NCBI GenBank assembly: GCA_009379895.1
Contig: WHSW01000002.1
Location: 1-62,925 of the forward strand
Direction: 5' to 3'
DNA from: Solirubrobacterales bacterium
GTDB taxonomy: Bacteria; Actinomycetota; Thermoleophilia; Solirubrobacterales; 70-9
Length of the DNA stretch: 62,925 nt
Under the pieces are notes generated by a model. It ran no database searches, was not told the origin of the DNA, and saw only the letters and a program-made list of their open reading frames with translations. The position numbers were made by a program, and so were the translations under genes. Every line of letters begins with the position of its first letter. The first letter of the stretch is position 1. Below are positions 49,787 through 58,065 of the stretch, piece by piece.

Positions 49787-51603
49787 GTCGGTTCACGGGC
49801 GACAGCGTCGAGCGGGTCAAGGGGGCGAGCGACGTGGTCGAGGTGATCTCGGCCTACACGGACCTGCGGCGCGCCGGCGCGCGGTTCACCGGGCTGTGCC
49901 CGTTTCACGACGAGCGCACGCCCTCGTTCTCGGTCGACCCCCAGGAGAAGCTCTACCACTGCTTCGGCTGCGGGGTGGGGGGCGACGTGATCAAGTTCGT
50001 CGAGGAGAAGGAGGGGCTCTCGTTCCCCGACGCGGTCGAGGCGCTCGCCGACCGCTACGGCGTCGAGCTCGAGCGCGACCAGGAGGACCCGCGCGCCGAG
50101 GAGGCGCGCCGCAAGCGCGCGCGGCTCGCCGAGCTGCTCGAGCGGACGGCGGCCTTCTACGCCGGCTTCCTGCGCGACGCGCCGCAGGCGACGAAAGCGC
50201 GCAAGTACCTGGCGGACCGCGGGTTGAGCGCCGACGCGCTGGCGGAGTTCGGGGTCGGCTGCGCCCCGGGGCCGTGGGACACGATCCTGCTCCGCGGCCA
50301 GGGGGCGGGCTACTCGGTGGCCGAGATCGAGGCCGCCGGGCTGGTGCTCCGCAGCCAGAAGGGCACGGGCCACTACGACCGCTTCCGCTCGCGGATCGTG
50401 TTTCCGATCCGCGACGCGCGCGGCCGCGTGCAGGGCTTCGGGGCGCGGGCGCTGCGCCCCGATCAGAAGCCGAAGTACGTCAACTCCCCTGAGGGCGAGC
50501 TGTATCGCAAGCGGGCGACGCTGTACGGGATCGACCGTGCGCGCGCGGCGATCGCCCGCAACGGCCGCGCGCTGGTGGTCGAGGGCTACACGGACGTGAT
50601 CGCCTGCCATCAGGCCGGAATCCGCGACGCGGTGGCGGTGATGGGGACGGCGATCACGCCCGAGCAGGTCAAGCTGCTCTCGGGCTACGCCGAGGAGGCC
50701 GTGCTGGCCCTCGACGCCGATCGCGCGGGGCGCGAGGCGATGCTGCGCGCCCAGGGCGTGGCGGGCGGCAAGCGGCTGCGTCTGCGAGTGGCGCGGATGC
50801 CGGCCGGCAAGGACCCGGCCGATCTGCTCGCCGGCGGCGACGGCGGGGCCGCGACCGGGTTTCGGGAGGCGATCGAGGCGGCCGAGGAGCTGTCGGTGTT
50901 CCACGCCCGGACCCTGCTCGACGACGCCGACCTCGCCTCGCCGGCGGGGCGCGACCGGGCGCTCGACGAGGTGGTCGAGGTGATCGCCGCGATGCCCGAC
51001 TCGATCAGCCGCGAGGAGCTCCTGCGCGAGGTCGCGGACCGCCTCGACGCGGACCCCGGGCTGGTCTCGCGCCGGGTCGCGGGCGCGGGGCGGGGGGGAA
51101 CGCGGCGCGGCGCGCCGCGGCCGGCCGACTCCGAGCCGGGGGCACCTGAGGAGGGCGAGGGCGAGGGCGCGGCGGGGGCGCCGGGCGACGGCGAGGCGCC
51201 ACCGCCGCTGAGCGCCCGCGAGGGCCGCGAGCTGGCGCTGCTCGCGATGTGCGTCGGCTCGCCGACCGACGGTCGTGACTTCCTCGATCGGCTCACCGAC
51301 GAGCACTTCCACTCGCCGACCGCGGCCCGCGCGCGCGCCTGGCTGCGCAACCATCTGGACGACCCGATGCAGGGCCTGCCGCGCGAGGACGCGGCGCTGG
51401 TCGCCTACGTGACCCAGGTGGTGATGCGCTCCGAGCGCGAGCCTGCCGGCGCCGAGGCGATGGAGCTCAACTTCCTCTGGCTCGAGCTCGGCCGCGACGA
51501 CGACCGGATCTCCGCCGCCCGGGCGGAGGGCGGCGCCCCGCCGGTAGAGCTCCAGCGCCACCGCGCCGAGCTCACCGAGCGGATCGCGCGGACTTCGTCC
51601 TGA
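49783..51603 (+). CDS. dnaG: DNA primase
   Basis: 606 residues. It makes RNA primers at the replication fork. N-terminal CHC2 zinc finger LCPFHDERTPSFSVDPQEKLYHCFGCGVGGD (residues 38-68), catalytic core with FGARALRPDQKPKYVNSPE, TOPRIM motifs LVVEGYTDVIACHQAG and VLALDADRAG (near 305). The region 420-470 is a Gly/Ala/Glu/Pro-rich linker and the C-terminal helicase-interaction domain follows. GTG start overlaps the dgt stop (GTGA). Only 3 nt separate its stop from the SOS box of the next gene. Confidence 0.96.
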   Translation: MSRFTGDSVERVKGASDVVEVISAYTDLRRAGARFTGLCPFHDERTPSFSVDPQEKLYHCFGCGVGGDVIKFVEEKEGLSFPDAVEALADRYGVELERDQEDPRAEEARRKRARLAELLERTAAFYAGFLRDAPQATKARKYLADRGLSADALAEFGVGCAPGPWDTILLRGQGAGYSVAEIEAAGLVLRSQKGTGHYDRFRSRIVFPIRDARGRVQGFGARALRPDQKPKYVNSPEGELYRKRATLYGIDRARAAIARNGRALVVEGYTDVIACHQAGIRDAVAVMGTAITPEQVKLLSGYAEEAVLALDADRAGREAMLRAQGVAGGKRLRLRVARMPAGKDPADLLAGGDGGAATGFREAIEAAEELSVFHARTLLDDADLASPAGRDRALDEVVEVIAAMPDSISREELLREVADRLDADPGLVSRRVAGAGRGGTRRGAPRPADSEPGAPEEGEGEGAAGAPGDGEAPPPLSAREGRELALLAMCVGSPTDGRDFLDRLTDEHFHSPTAARARAWLRNHLDDPMQGLPREDAALVAYVTQVVMRSEREPAGAEAMELNFLWLELGRDDDRISAARAEGGAPPVELQRHRAELTERIARTSS

Positions 51604-51606
51604 CCA

Positions 51607-51618
51607 GAACACACGTTC
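51607..51618. promoter_or_regulatory. LexA/SOS box upstream of the HTH-HNH gene
   Basis: GAACACACGTTC fits the LexA core GAAC-N4-GTTC perfectly. Its centre is about 42 nt before the ATG at 51655; a weak GAGAAT -10 (51643-51648) ends 6 nt before that ATG, so the box would cover the -35 region. Confidence 0.7.
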
Positions 51619-51654
51619 GCTTTTTCCGTCCGACGCTGGCGGGAGAATTGGGCC

Positions 51655-52332
51655 ATGGATCGTGATCAGCTCAGGGGATGGCTTGGAGACGGGCTCTCGC
51701 TAGAGCAGATCGGGGCGATCGTCGGTCGCGATCCCTCGACCGTCGCCTACTGGTTGAAGAAGCATGGCCTGGTCGCCAACGGGCACGCGAAGCACGCCGC
51801 CAAGGGGGGACTGCCGCGGGACGAGCTCGAGACGCTGGTGAGGGCCGGCGAAACGCTGGCTGTCATCGCCGAGTCATTTGACGTCAGCATGCGCACCGTC
51901 CGTTATTGGATCGAGCGCTACGAGCTGCCCCGACCGCATTCGGTCCGTCGAACCGCGATCGAACGCGCCCTGGAGGAAGGTCGGCGCACCCTGTTCCTCG
52001 ATTGCGGGATCCATGGGTGGACCGTGTTCGTGCTCGAGAACAGCGGGCGTTCCCGATGCAGGGCTTGCCGCATGGAGCGCGTCGCCGAGTGGCGCCGTAG
52101 GACAAAGGCAAAGCTCGTCGCCGAGGCCGGCGGGGAGTGTCGGCTCTGCGGCTACAAGCGCTGCCAGGCGGCGCTCCAGTTCCATCACCTCGATCCGTCG
52201 AAGAAGTCGTTCGCGCTGTCGTTGCGCGGTGTGACGAGGTCGATTAAGGAGCTGCGGGCGGAGGCTGCGAAGTGCGCGCTGCTCTGCGCAAACTGCCACG
52301 CCGAGGTGGAAGGGGGCTTCTCGCAACTCTAG
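51655..52332 (+). CDS. HTH-HNH protein (homing-endonuclease or phage-type), SOS-box controlled
   Basis: 225 residues. Two tandem helix-turn-helix segments (LSLEQIGAIVGRDPSTVAYWLKKHGL at 15-40 and ETLAVIAESFDVSMRTVRYWIERYEL at 64-89) are followed by a Cys-rich segment (CRACRMERVAEWRRR near 139) and an HNH-type zinc nuclease motif CRLCGYKRCQAALQFHHLDPSKKSF...CALLCANCHAEVE. Proteins of this build occur in actinobacterial phages and as stand-alone genes; the target is unknown. The ATG follows the LexA-type box. The gene is adjacent to an unusual tRNA-Asn on the opposite strand. Confidence 0.8.
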   Translation: MDRDQLRGWLGDGLSLEQIGAIVGRDPSTVAYWLKKHGLVANGHAKHAAKGGLPRDELETLVRAGETLAVIAESFDVSMRTVRYWIERYELPRPHSVRRTAIERALEEGRRTLFLDCGIHGWTVFVLENSGRSRCRACRMERVAEWRRRTKAKLVAEAGGECRLCGYKRCQAALQFHHLDPSKKSFALSLRGVTRSIKELRAEAAKCALLCANCHAEVEGGFSQL

Positions 52333-52355
52333 AACCGATACAGAACTGTGGAAAG

Positions 52356-52426
52356 CTCTCCCGGGCGGATTCGAACCGCCATGACTTGATTAACAGTCAA
52401 GCATCTTGCCGTTAGATGACGGGAGA
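52356..52426 (-). tRNA. tRNA-Asn (GUU), short D-loop
   Basis: On the minus strand a cloverleaf forms: 7-bp acceptor (TCTCCCG/CGGGAGA), 4-bp D-stem ATCT/AGAT with a 7-nt loop, 5-bp anticodon stem CTTGA/TCAAG with loop CTGTTAA (anticodon GTT), 4-nt variable region, and 5-bp T-stem GGCGG/CCGCC with loop TTCGAAT. The U1-A72 pair and G73 suit Asn identity. CCA is not encoded. The 71-nt length and compact D-arm (ATCTAACGGCAAGAT) look more like Gln/Glu-type bodies than the usual actinobacterial tRNA-Asn. Confidence 0.85.
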
Positions 52427-52469
52427 TCGTGCTGCCGGCCTGTCACTCAATGCGGCCGCGACGGAACGG

Positions 52470-52475
52470 ATTGTA
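52470..52475 (-). promoter_or_regulatory. Candidate -10 element of tRNA-Asn
   Basis: TACAAT on the minus strand, about 44 nt before the mature tRNA 5' end. No good -35 is visible. The remainder of 52427-52556 holds nothing else recognisable. Confidence 0.4.
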
Positions 52476-52556
52476 GGAGTCACGGCCAGGGATCGCATCG
52501 GCCAGGGTCTCCATCAGCCGCGCGCCCGGGCCTCGATCGGCCGTCGCCGCTCGCCC

Positions 52557-53177
52557 TCAGTCGACCAGCAAGCAGACGATCCGCACCGCCGTCTCGACGT
52601 CGGTGTCCATGTCGGCCATCGCGTCGTTGTAGATGAAGCCCTCGATGATCCTGGTCATCGCGTAGGCGAGGTCTGGGGATGGCGCGCGCAGCGTCAGCGA
52701 CCCGGCGGCTGACTCCTGCTCGAGCACCTCGGCGATCCGGCGGGCCACCGTCGTCTGCACGAGGCCGCCGCGGGTGGTCAGGATCCGGAACGCGAGCGGA
52801 GTCTCCTTGCGAACGAAGCGACGCAGTGGCTCGAAGTTGACGATCGCCCCGACGAACGCGCGGCAGAAGGCCTCGACCCGCGCGGGGCCCTTCAGCCCGT
52901 CGCTGGCCTCGAGGCCGATCGAAACCGCCTGCTCACCCAGGTGGTTGAGGACCTCGCTGAGCAGCTGCTCGCGCGACCCGGTCCACCGGTAGAGCGTCGC
53001 CTTGGATATCCCGAGCTCGGCGGCGAGCTCGCCCATGTCCAGCCGCGGCTCCTTGATGAACGTCCTCAGGGCGGCCCGAAACGCCTCGGCCGGCACGACG
53101 CGCACCTCGCCGAGGCCGTCCTCCTCGCGACGCAGCTCCCGATAGGCGCGCGAGGTCGTTGGGGGGACTTCGCTCAC
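52557..53177 (-). CDS. TetR-family regulator (QsdR-like)
   Basis: 206 residues. The DNA-binding helix-turn-helix is LDMGELAAELGISKATLYRWTGSREQLLSEVL (about 46-77); the C-terminal helical ligand-binding domain resembles the QsdR branch. The GTG start follows a TACGTT -10 (53184-53189, minus strand) at exactly 6 nt. It is divergent from an exported propeller gene, and the 144-nt spacer holds two inverted repeats (53213-53228, 53239-53270) that are plausible operators, so it may regulate itself and that gene. The effector is unknown. Confidence 0.9.
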   Translation of the reverse strand: MSEVPPTTSRAYRELRREEDGLGEVRVVPAEAFRAALRTFIKEPRLDMGELAAELGISKATLYRWTGSREQLLSEVLNHLGEQAVSIGLEASDGLKGPARVEAFCRAFVGAIVNFEPLRRFVRKETPLAFRILTTRGGLVQTTVARRIAEVLEQESAAGSLTLRAPSPDLAYAMTRIIEGFIYNDAMADMDTDVETAVRIVCLLVD

Positions 53178-53212
53178 GACGCAAACGTACCCGGTCCGCT
53201 GCGATCTGCCAA

Positions 53213-53270
53213 CTCATCTCGTGATGAGAAGAATCTTTGATACGGTGCAGCACGAGTCGTGTTGCGTATC
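53213..53270. promoter_or_regulatory. Candidate TetR operators between divergent genes
   Basis: CTCATC-TCGT-GATGAG (53213-53228), and GATACG...CGTATC (53239-53244 with 53265-53270) enclosing CACGA-G-TCGTG (53251-53261). Both are dyads of the size TetR dimers use. They lie in the spacer between the regulator and the exported propeller gene. Confidence 0.5.
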
Positions 53271-53321
53271 CGTACGTGTGCGCAAGAGCGGGGCGAAAGG
53301 CGATCGAATGGGAGGCGCGAC

Positions 53322-55271
53322 GTGATCGGATCGAGGACGGGCAAGCTTCTGGCGGCACTGGTCGGATCGGCGCTCGCCCTGGGCTTGACGTCGACCGCCG
53401 CCGCATCCACCCACGCTGAGCAGCCCTTCTACCCGATCGACAAGCAGAGGCTCGAGGTGCCGGCGGATGTCCAACCGTGGCTGCCGACCTGGACCCCGGA
53501 CGGCTCCCACATCATCTTCCAGAATCAGCTCGAAGGCACCACGTGGGTCGTCGGGAAGAATGGCAAGAACCCAGCCTGCATCACCTGCGGATTCGCGGAT
53601 CGACCGGACATCCACGGCGGCTTCACCTACGCGTTCCCGGGCAACCGCCGCCTCTTCGTCAGCCATGAGCTCGGGAGCCTCGGCGGCATCGACTCCGGTC
53701 CCGATGCCGACGCCTTCGTGCTCGAGTGCGCGCCCTCGATCTACGACTGCGCCACGCACTCCTACCTACCCGTCGACATGTCGGCCGACAAGCCCGGAGC
53801 GCCCCTGATCGTCCAGCGCCGGACCTGGCATCTGGCGCCCGACGGAGAGCATCTCGGCTGGACGGACCTCCGCCTCGACGGCATGGTGATGGTCGTCGGC
53901 AGGCTCGAGCGCGAGGCGGACCGCTATGTGGTCGCCGACCAGAAGGCGATCAACCCGCCCGGTCCGCGCTCGCTCACCGACACCGACCCGACCGGGTGGG
54001 CGAACAACAACCAGCTCTATGAGCTCAAAAGCTTCACCGATGGCGGCGCCGCCGCGATCGTCGTCGGTGGGCCGCACTTCAACGTGGATGCGCTCAAGAT
54101 CGACCTGAAGAGCGGGGCGGTCAAGCGCCTGACGGCCAACCACGACTGGGACGAGGATGGCGCGACCTCGCCCGATGGCGACCTCTACGCCCTGTACTCG
54201 TGGCGCACCCGCCACCGCCTCGACGCGCTTTCGTGGATTCCGAAGCTCGAGCCGTTCGTCGAGATGCCGATGTTCGCGGCCCTGGCGGCTCACTACGTGT
54301 CGACCTGGCAGGGCTTCCAATGCGACCTCTCGCCCTGGCTGCTGAGCAGCTCCGGAGACGCACGCGGCAGGCTGATCGGCCAGCCCCTGAACGTGTACCC
54401 GGCATCCAGCAACCTGACCCCCGGCAACAACCTCTCGGGCCAGCAGTTCTGGAGCCTCGACAGCCGCAAGGTCCTGCTCCAGGAGCGGCTGCGCACCCAG
54501 CCGCCGGGTGGGCTCTCCGAGCACGTCGAGCAGAAGGGGCTGACGCCGAACCGGATCCTGATCGCGCGCATCGACCGCAAGCCCGGCAAGGCCGAGAGGA
54601 TCGTCAGCTCGGAGGTCGGCTCCTGGGCACCGCCCCCCAACGAGTACGCGGGCACGACCGGCTCGGGCGCCTCGGTGACCGTCACCGGACACGGCGGTGG
54701 CACGGCCGAGATCGCCTACAGCGGCAACCTGAGCAGCGGATCGTGGTCGGCGAGCTTTCATCAGTACTCGCGCGACGGGAAGACCTTCGTCGACGGCACC
54801 TACCTGGTGACCAGCGCCAGCAGTGGCTCGTACTGGACGATCAACGCCGACCTCAGGGTCAGCGGAAAGCACACCGGATCGCTCGACGCCGCCCTGGTGG
54901 TCAACAACGGCGCCGAGCCGCTGCCCGCCAAGTCCGGGACCTTCACCGCCGCCTACGACGGCAAGACGGCTCCGCCGCTGCCCGAGCTCGGTCGGTGCTA
55001 CGGCGATCTGCCGCACAAGAGCGACCTCGCGATCGCGTCCCGGTCGAAGCCCGGTTCGGGCAGGGATCGCGTCGTCGTCCGGGTCAAGGCCAACGTCTAC
55101 GGCGACAAGCGGCCAGTCCAACGGGCGGTCGTCAGGATCGGCAGGCAGAGCGTGAAAACCAACCACCGCGGTCGTGCCGTCCTGCGCATCCGGGGCCACG
55201 GCCGCCGCGTGGTCATCGCCAAGGCCGGCGATACCTTCAATCGCGCCCGAGGGCACGTGAGGCTGAGGTAG
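53322..55271 (+). CDS. Exported TolB/WD40-like beta-propeller protein
   Basis: 649 residues. A signal peptide (residues 1-30, LLAALVGSALALGLTSTAAAS) precedes propeller-type repeats with PTWTPDGSHIIFQ, WHLAPDGEHLGWTD, ATSPDGDLYALYSW and QQFWSLDSRKVLLQ, all TolB-like blades. A beta-sandwich region (about 445-565) and a basic C-terminal module (RVVVRVKANVYGDKRPVQRAVVRIGR) follow. No enzyme motif is seen. The GTG at 53322 is chosen by GGGAGG 7 nt before it and the signal peptide; the TTG at 53259 is rejected. It is probably controlled by the divergent TetR protein. The 3' end overlaps the convergent glycosyltransferase by 35 nt. Confidence 0.82.
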   Translation: MIGSRTGKLLAALVGSALALGLTSTAAASTHAEQPFYPIDKQRLEVPADVQPWLPTWTPDGSHIIFQNQLEGTTWVVGKNGKNPACITCGFADRPDIHGGFTYAFPGNRRLFVSHELGSLGGIDSGPDADAFVLECAPSIYDCATHSYLPVDMSADKPGAPLIVQRRTWHLAPDGEHLGWTDLRLDGMVMVVGRLEREADRYVVADQKAINPPGPRSLTDTDPTGWANNNQLYELKSFTDGGAAAIVVGGPHFNVDALKIDLKSGAVKRLTANHDWDEDGATSPDGDLYALYSWRTRHRLDALSWIPKLEPFVEMPMFAALAAHYVSTWQGFQCDLSPWLLSSSGDARGRLIGQPLNVYPASSNLTPGNNLSGQQFWSLDSRKVLLQERLRTQPPGGLSEHVEQKGLTPNRILIARIDRKPGKAERIVSSEVGSWAPPPNEYAGTTGSGASVTVTGHGGGTAEIAYSGNLSSGSWSASFHQYSRDGKTFVDGTYLVTSASSGSYWTINADLRVSGKHTGSLDAALVVNNGAEPLPAKSGTFTAAYDGKTAPPLPELGRCYGDLPHKSDLAIASRSKPGSGRDRVVVRVKANVYGDKRPVQRAVVRIGRQSVKTNHRGRAVLRIRGHGRRVVIAKAGDTFNRARGHVRLR

Positions 55272-56454
55272 CCAGTTCCTCCACCAGCACCGCTGCTCGC
55301 CCCGCCCCGTCAGAGCTGCGTGCCCAGGCCGCGATCTCACCCGCCCGGGCGCGGAACGAGGCGTCGCCTAGGATCCGCCGCACCGACGCGCGCAGCGGCC
55401 TCGCTCCTAGGAGCCGCCAGGGCAGCATCTGCCCAGCGCCCGCCCAGGCGACTCGCGCGCCGTTCTCGGCCATGTCGCCGACCGCCGGACAGCAGAGGGC
55501 GGGGGCTCCCGCGCCCAGCGCCCGCGCGACGGTCCCATGCCCGCCGTGGCAGATGACCAGGTCGGCCGCCGCCATCGCCTGTGAGTAGCTGAGCCAGTCG
55601 ACGAGCACCGCGTTGGCCGGCGGCGCTGGCAGCGGGGGGTCCGGGCGATGACGGTTGGTGGTCGCCAGCACCCGCACCGGCTCGTCGGCGAGCGCCTCGA
55701 ACGCGACCCGGATCAGCCGGCAGTCGGGATCCTGGGCGGTCGACGGCGCCACCACGACCAGCGGCCCGTCCCCCGCGGGTAGCTCGACGTCCGGGTCGGG
55801 CAGCTCGAAGCCGATTGGCCCGGTGACCCGGACGCCGTGCGGCCAGCGGCGCGGGTACTCGAGCTGTGGGAAGGTCGCGACCAGCGCCAGCTCCTGACTG
55901 ATCCCGCCGTGCAAGCGATCGATCGGCGGCAGCCCGACCGCCGCCCGCGACTCGTTCATCTCCGTGCGCCCGCGCCGCAGGCCGCCGACCAGCACCGGCA
56001 ACGCGGCCCGCCACAGCCCGCGGCCGATCGGCGTGCGCGGCGGCATCGCGCCGAAGGCGAAGAACGGCATCCCGGGCTCGTGGACGGGATAGACGTGCGG
56101 GATCAGCGTCGCCCGGCGCAGGCCGGCACGCTCGGCGGCCAGCGCCGGCGCGAGGGTGAGGATGTCGCTGACGACCACGTCGAAGCGCCGCTCCTCCAGG
56201 TACGGGACCAGCGCCAGCGCCGCGTCGGCCACTGAAGCCCCGTCCTGCGAGCCGGGAACGGGCGGGGGAAACGTCACGTACTCCTCGGCCGCCGCGAACT
56301 CGATCCCCTCGGCCTCGACGGGTTCGCGCCAGCGCTCCCAGGTCTCGACGACCACCTCGTGGCCGCGCCGCGAGAGGGCTCGGGCCAACCCGATCGCCGG
56401 GAAGGCGTGCCCCGCGTCGCCGAAGGCCGCGACGATGAGCCTGAGGCCGCTCAA
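55237..56454 (-). CDS. GT1-family glycosyltransferase (UGT/CalG-like)
   Basis: 405 residues, GT-B fold. The N-terminal half carries VAAFGDAGHAFPAIGLARALSRRGHEVVVET; the C-terminal nucleotide-sugar site carries NAVLVDWLSYSQAMAAADLVICHGGHGTVARALGAGAPALCCPAVGDMAENGARV, matching the GT1 sugar-donor signature HGGxGTxxEALxxGVPxxxxPxxxDQ with Asp replaced by Met-Ala. Likely decorates a lipid, carotenoid or secondary metabolite. The TTG start is uncertain. It overlaps the convergent propeller gene at the 3' end. Confidence 0.87.
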   Translation of the reverse strand: MSGLRLIVAAFGDAGHAFPAIGLARALSRRGHEVVVETWERWREPVEAEGIEFAAAEEYVTFPPPVPGSQDGASVADAALALVPYLEERRFDVVVSDILTLAPALAAERAGLRRATLIPHVYPVHEPGMPFFAFGAMPPRTPIGRGLWRAALPVLVGGLRRGRTEMNESRAAVGLPPIDRLHGGISQELALVATFPQLEYPRRWPHGVRVTGPIGFELPDPDVELPAGDGPLVVVAPSTAQDPDCRLIRVAFEALADEPVRVLATTNRHRPDPPLPAPPANAVLVDWLSYSQAMAAADLVICHGGHGTVARALGAGAPALCCPAVGDMAENGARVAWAGAGQMLPWRLLGARPLRASVRRILGDASFRARAGEIAAWARSSDGAGRAAVLVEELATSASRALGRD

Positions 56455-56599
56455 CGCCCACCCGCGCGCCCGCGCCGCCCGTTCGGGCGCCCGCGGGCGC
56501 CGGCTGGACGATGAGTCCGCACCTCAGCGGCCTGCAAGATCCGTCCCGCCGCGCGGCGCGGTTTGACCGGGCGCTTCACGTCGCGCACCATTCTGCGCG

Positions 56600-57217
56600 A
56601 TGCGCCGTCGCGCCCGCGATCCAGCCCGCCGACTTCGCGCCGCGGTCGTTCGCCTGCCGCGTCGCACCCGCGCGGCGATGCTGCGCGGGATCGACTCGAA
56701 CCGGATCGTCGTCGGCGCCTACGTCGATCCCGGCTCGGGCGGGATCTGCCCGATGCTCGCCGCCCACCGAAACGGCGGGCGCACCAACGTCGCCAGCTTC
56801 GCGCGCGCCTGGGACGAGTACACGGGCGCCAGGCGCCCTCGCCGCGCGACCCGCCGCGAGGTGCGCACGCTGCGCTCGCTGCTGGAATCCAGCCTCGGCG
56901 TCGGCCTCGACCCCGAGCTCGAGCGCACCCCGATCGCCGAGCTCGCCGCCCAGATTCGCGCCGAGCGCGAGCAGCGGGGCGCTCGCTGCGCCCCTCACCC
57001 GGCGCCGCCCGCCGAGGCCGCGACGCCGACCGTGGCCGCGCCGCCCGTCGAGAACGCGATTCCGACCGAGAGCGCGCCGCCCACCGAGGCCGCGCGGCCG
57101 GTCGCGGACCTGACCGTCCCCGAGCCGAGCGACGCGCCGATTCGCATCCGTCGGCGCCAGCCGCAGCGCGACCTGCTCGCGGCCACCGAGCAGCAGCTCG
57201 CCGAGCCGCGTCCCTAG
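56600..57217 (+). CDS. Conserved hypothetical protein, possibly class-restricted
   Basis: 205 residues. The middle (about 27-75, LRGIDSNRIVVGAYVDPGSGGICPMLAAHRNGGRTNVASFARAWDEYTG) looks conserved and protein-like, with a Cys, His and aromatic residues. The rest is an Arg-rich N-terminus and an Ala/Pro/Glu-rich tail ending in a short basic-acidic helix. I know no function. The first ATG may be at 56678 (MLRGIDSN), trimming 26 Arg-rich residues. It lies between a divergent glycosyltransferase and a convergent SDR gene. Confidence 0.6.
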   Translation: MRRRARDPARRLRAAVVRLPRRTRAAMLRGIDSNRIVVGAYVDPGSGGICPMLAAHRNGGRTNVASFARAWDEYTGARRPRRATRREVRTLRSLLESSLGVGLDPELERTPIAELAAQIRAEREQRGARCAPHPAPPAEAATPTVAAPPVENAIPTESAPPTEAARPVADLTVPEPSDAPIRIRRRQPQRDLLAATEQQLAEPRP

Positions 57218-57235
57218 GCCGACCCGTTCGAGCGC

Positions 57236-57958
57236 CTACAGGGTCTCGCCCGGCCGCGTGAAGACGATCTCCGGGATCAGGCACGCCGGCGAGGTGCGCA
57301 GCAGGTAGCGCACAGCCTCGGAGATGTCCTCGGGCCGCAACATGTCCTCCTGGCTCACGTGCTCGCGGATGAACTCGGTCATGTCCGTGTCGACGAAGCC
57401 GGGGCAGAGCGCCGTCACCTGGATGCCGTCGTTCTCGCACTCCTTCTGGGTCGCCTGGCTGAAGCCGACGACGCCCGCCTTGGTCGCCGAGTAGACCGAG
57501 AGCCAGCCCTGGCCCTTCTTGCCGGCGATCGACGCCATGTTGGCGATCAGCGCCTTGCGGTGCTCGGCGCCCGCCTCGCGCAGCATCGGCAGGGCCTCAC
57601 GTGTGGCGACGATCAGCCCGCGCAGGTTCGCCCCGAGCTGGATGTCGAGCTTCTTGACCGTGATCTGGTCCATCGCCTCGCCGATCCCGACGCCGGCGTT
57701 GTTGACCAGCACGTCGAGGCGGCCGAAGCGCTCGCGGTGCGAGCGCACGAGCTCGACGATCTGCCCCTCCTCGCCCATCAGCGCGGGCACGAAGTGAATG
57801 TCGATCCCGTCGGCGCGCAGCCCCTCCGCCGCCGCCTCGAGCTTCTCGGGACGACGGGCCGAGATCGTCACCGCATATCCGTCCTCGCCGAGCGCCCGTG
57901 CGATCGCCAGGCCGATCCCTCCCGAGCCGCCCGTGATCAGCGCCGCCCGTTTCGCCAC
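57236..57958 (-). CDS. Short-chain dehydrogenase/reductase
   Basis: 240 residues, classical SDR. NAD(P) motif TGGSGGIGLAIARAL (9-23), NNAGVGIGEA (87-96), Ser in NMASIAGKKGQGWLSVYSATKAGVVGFSQ with the YxxxK pair, and PGFVDTDMT. The nearby Arg-Arg after the second strand (SARRPEK) suggests NADPH. Substrate unknown; the enzyme is typical of ketoacyl or steroid-type reductases. GTG start with GAGGAGGAG just upstream, one of the minority of leadered genes. Confidence 0.93.
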   Translation of the reverse strand: MAKRAALITGGSGGIGLAIARALGEDGYAVTISARRPEKLEAAAEGLRADGIDIHFVPALMGEEGQIVELVRSHRERFGRLDVLVNNAGVGIGEAMDQITVKKLDIQLGANLRGLIVATREALPMLREAGAEHRKALIANMASIAGKKGQGWLSVYSATKAGVVGFSQATQKECENDGIQVTALCPGFVDTDMTEFIREHVSQEDMLRPEDISEAVRYLLRTSPACLIPEIVFTRPGETL

Positions 57959-58065
57959 TGCTCCTCCTCGTGTCGTTGGCGGCGCGGACCCTACACGGCG
58001 ACCCCCCGCGCGCAGTCGCCTCGCCTTACTCGCCGATTAGTCGCCCTCGCTAGGGTGCGGCACTC

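Noticed and set aside
53259-53321. Longer start (TTG at 53259) for the exported propeller protein
   Set aside because: It would put 21 Arg-rich residues before the signal peptide and skip the GGGAGG placed 7 nt before the GTG at 53322.
58014-58045. Possible further member of the intergenic palindrome family
   Set aside because: The two AGTCGCC copies are direct, not inverted, so they cannot form the stem.
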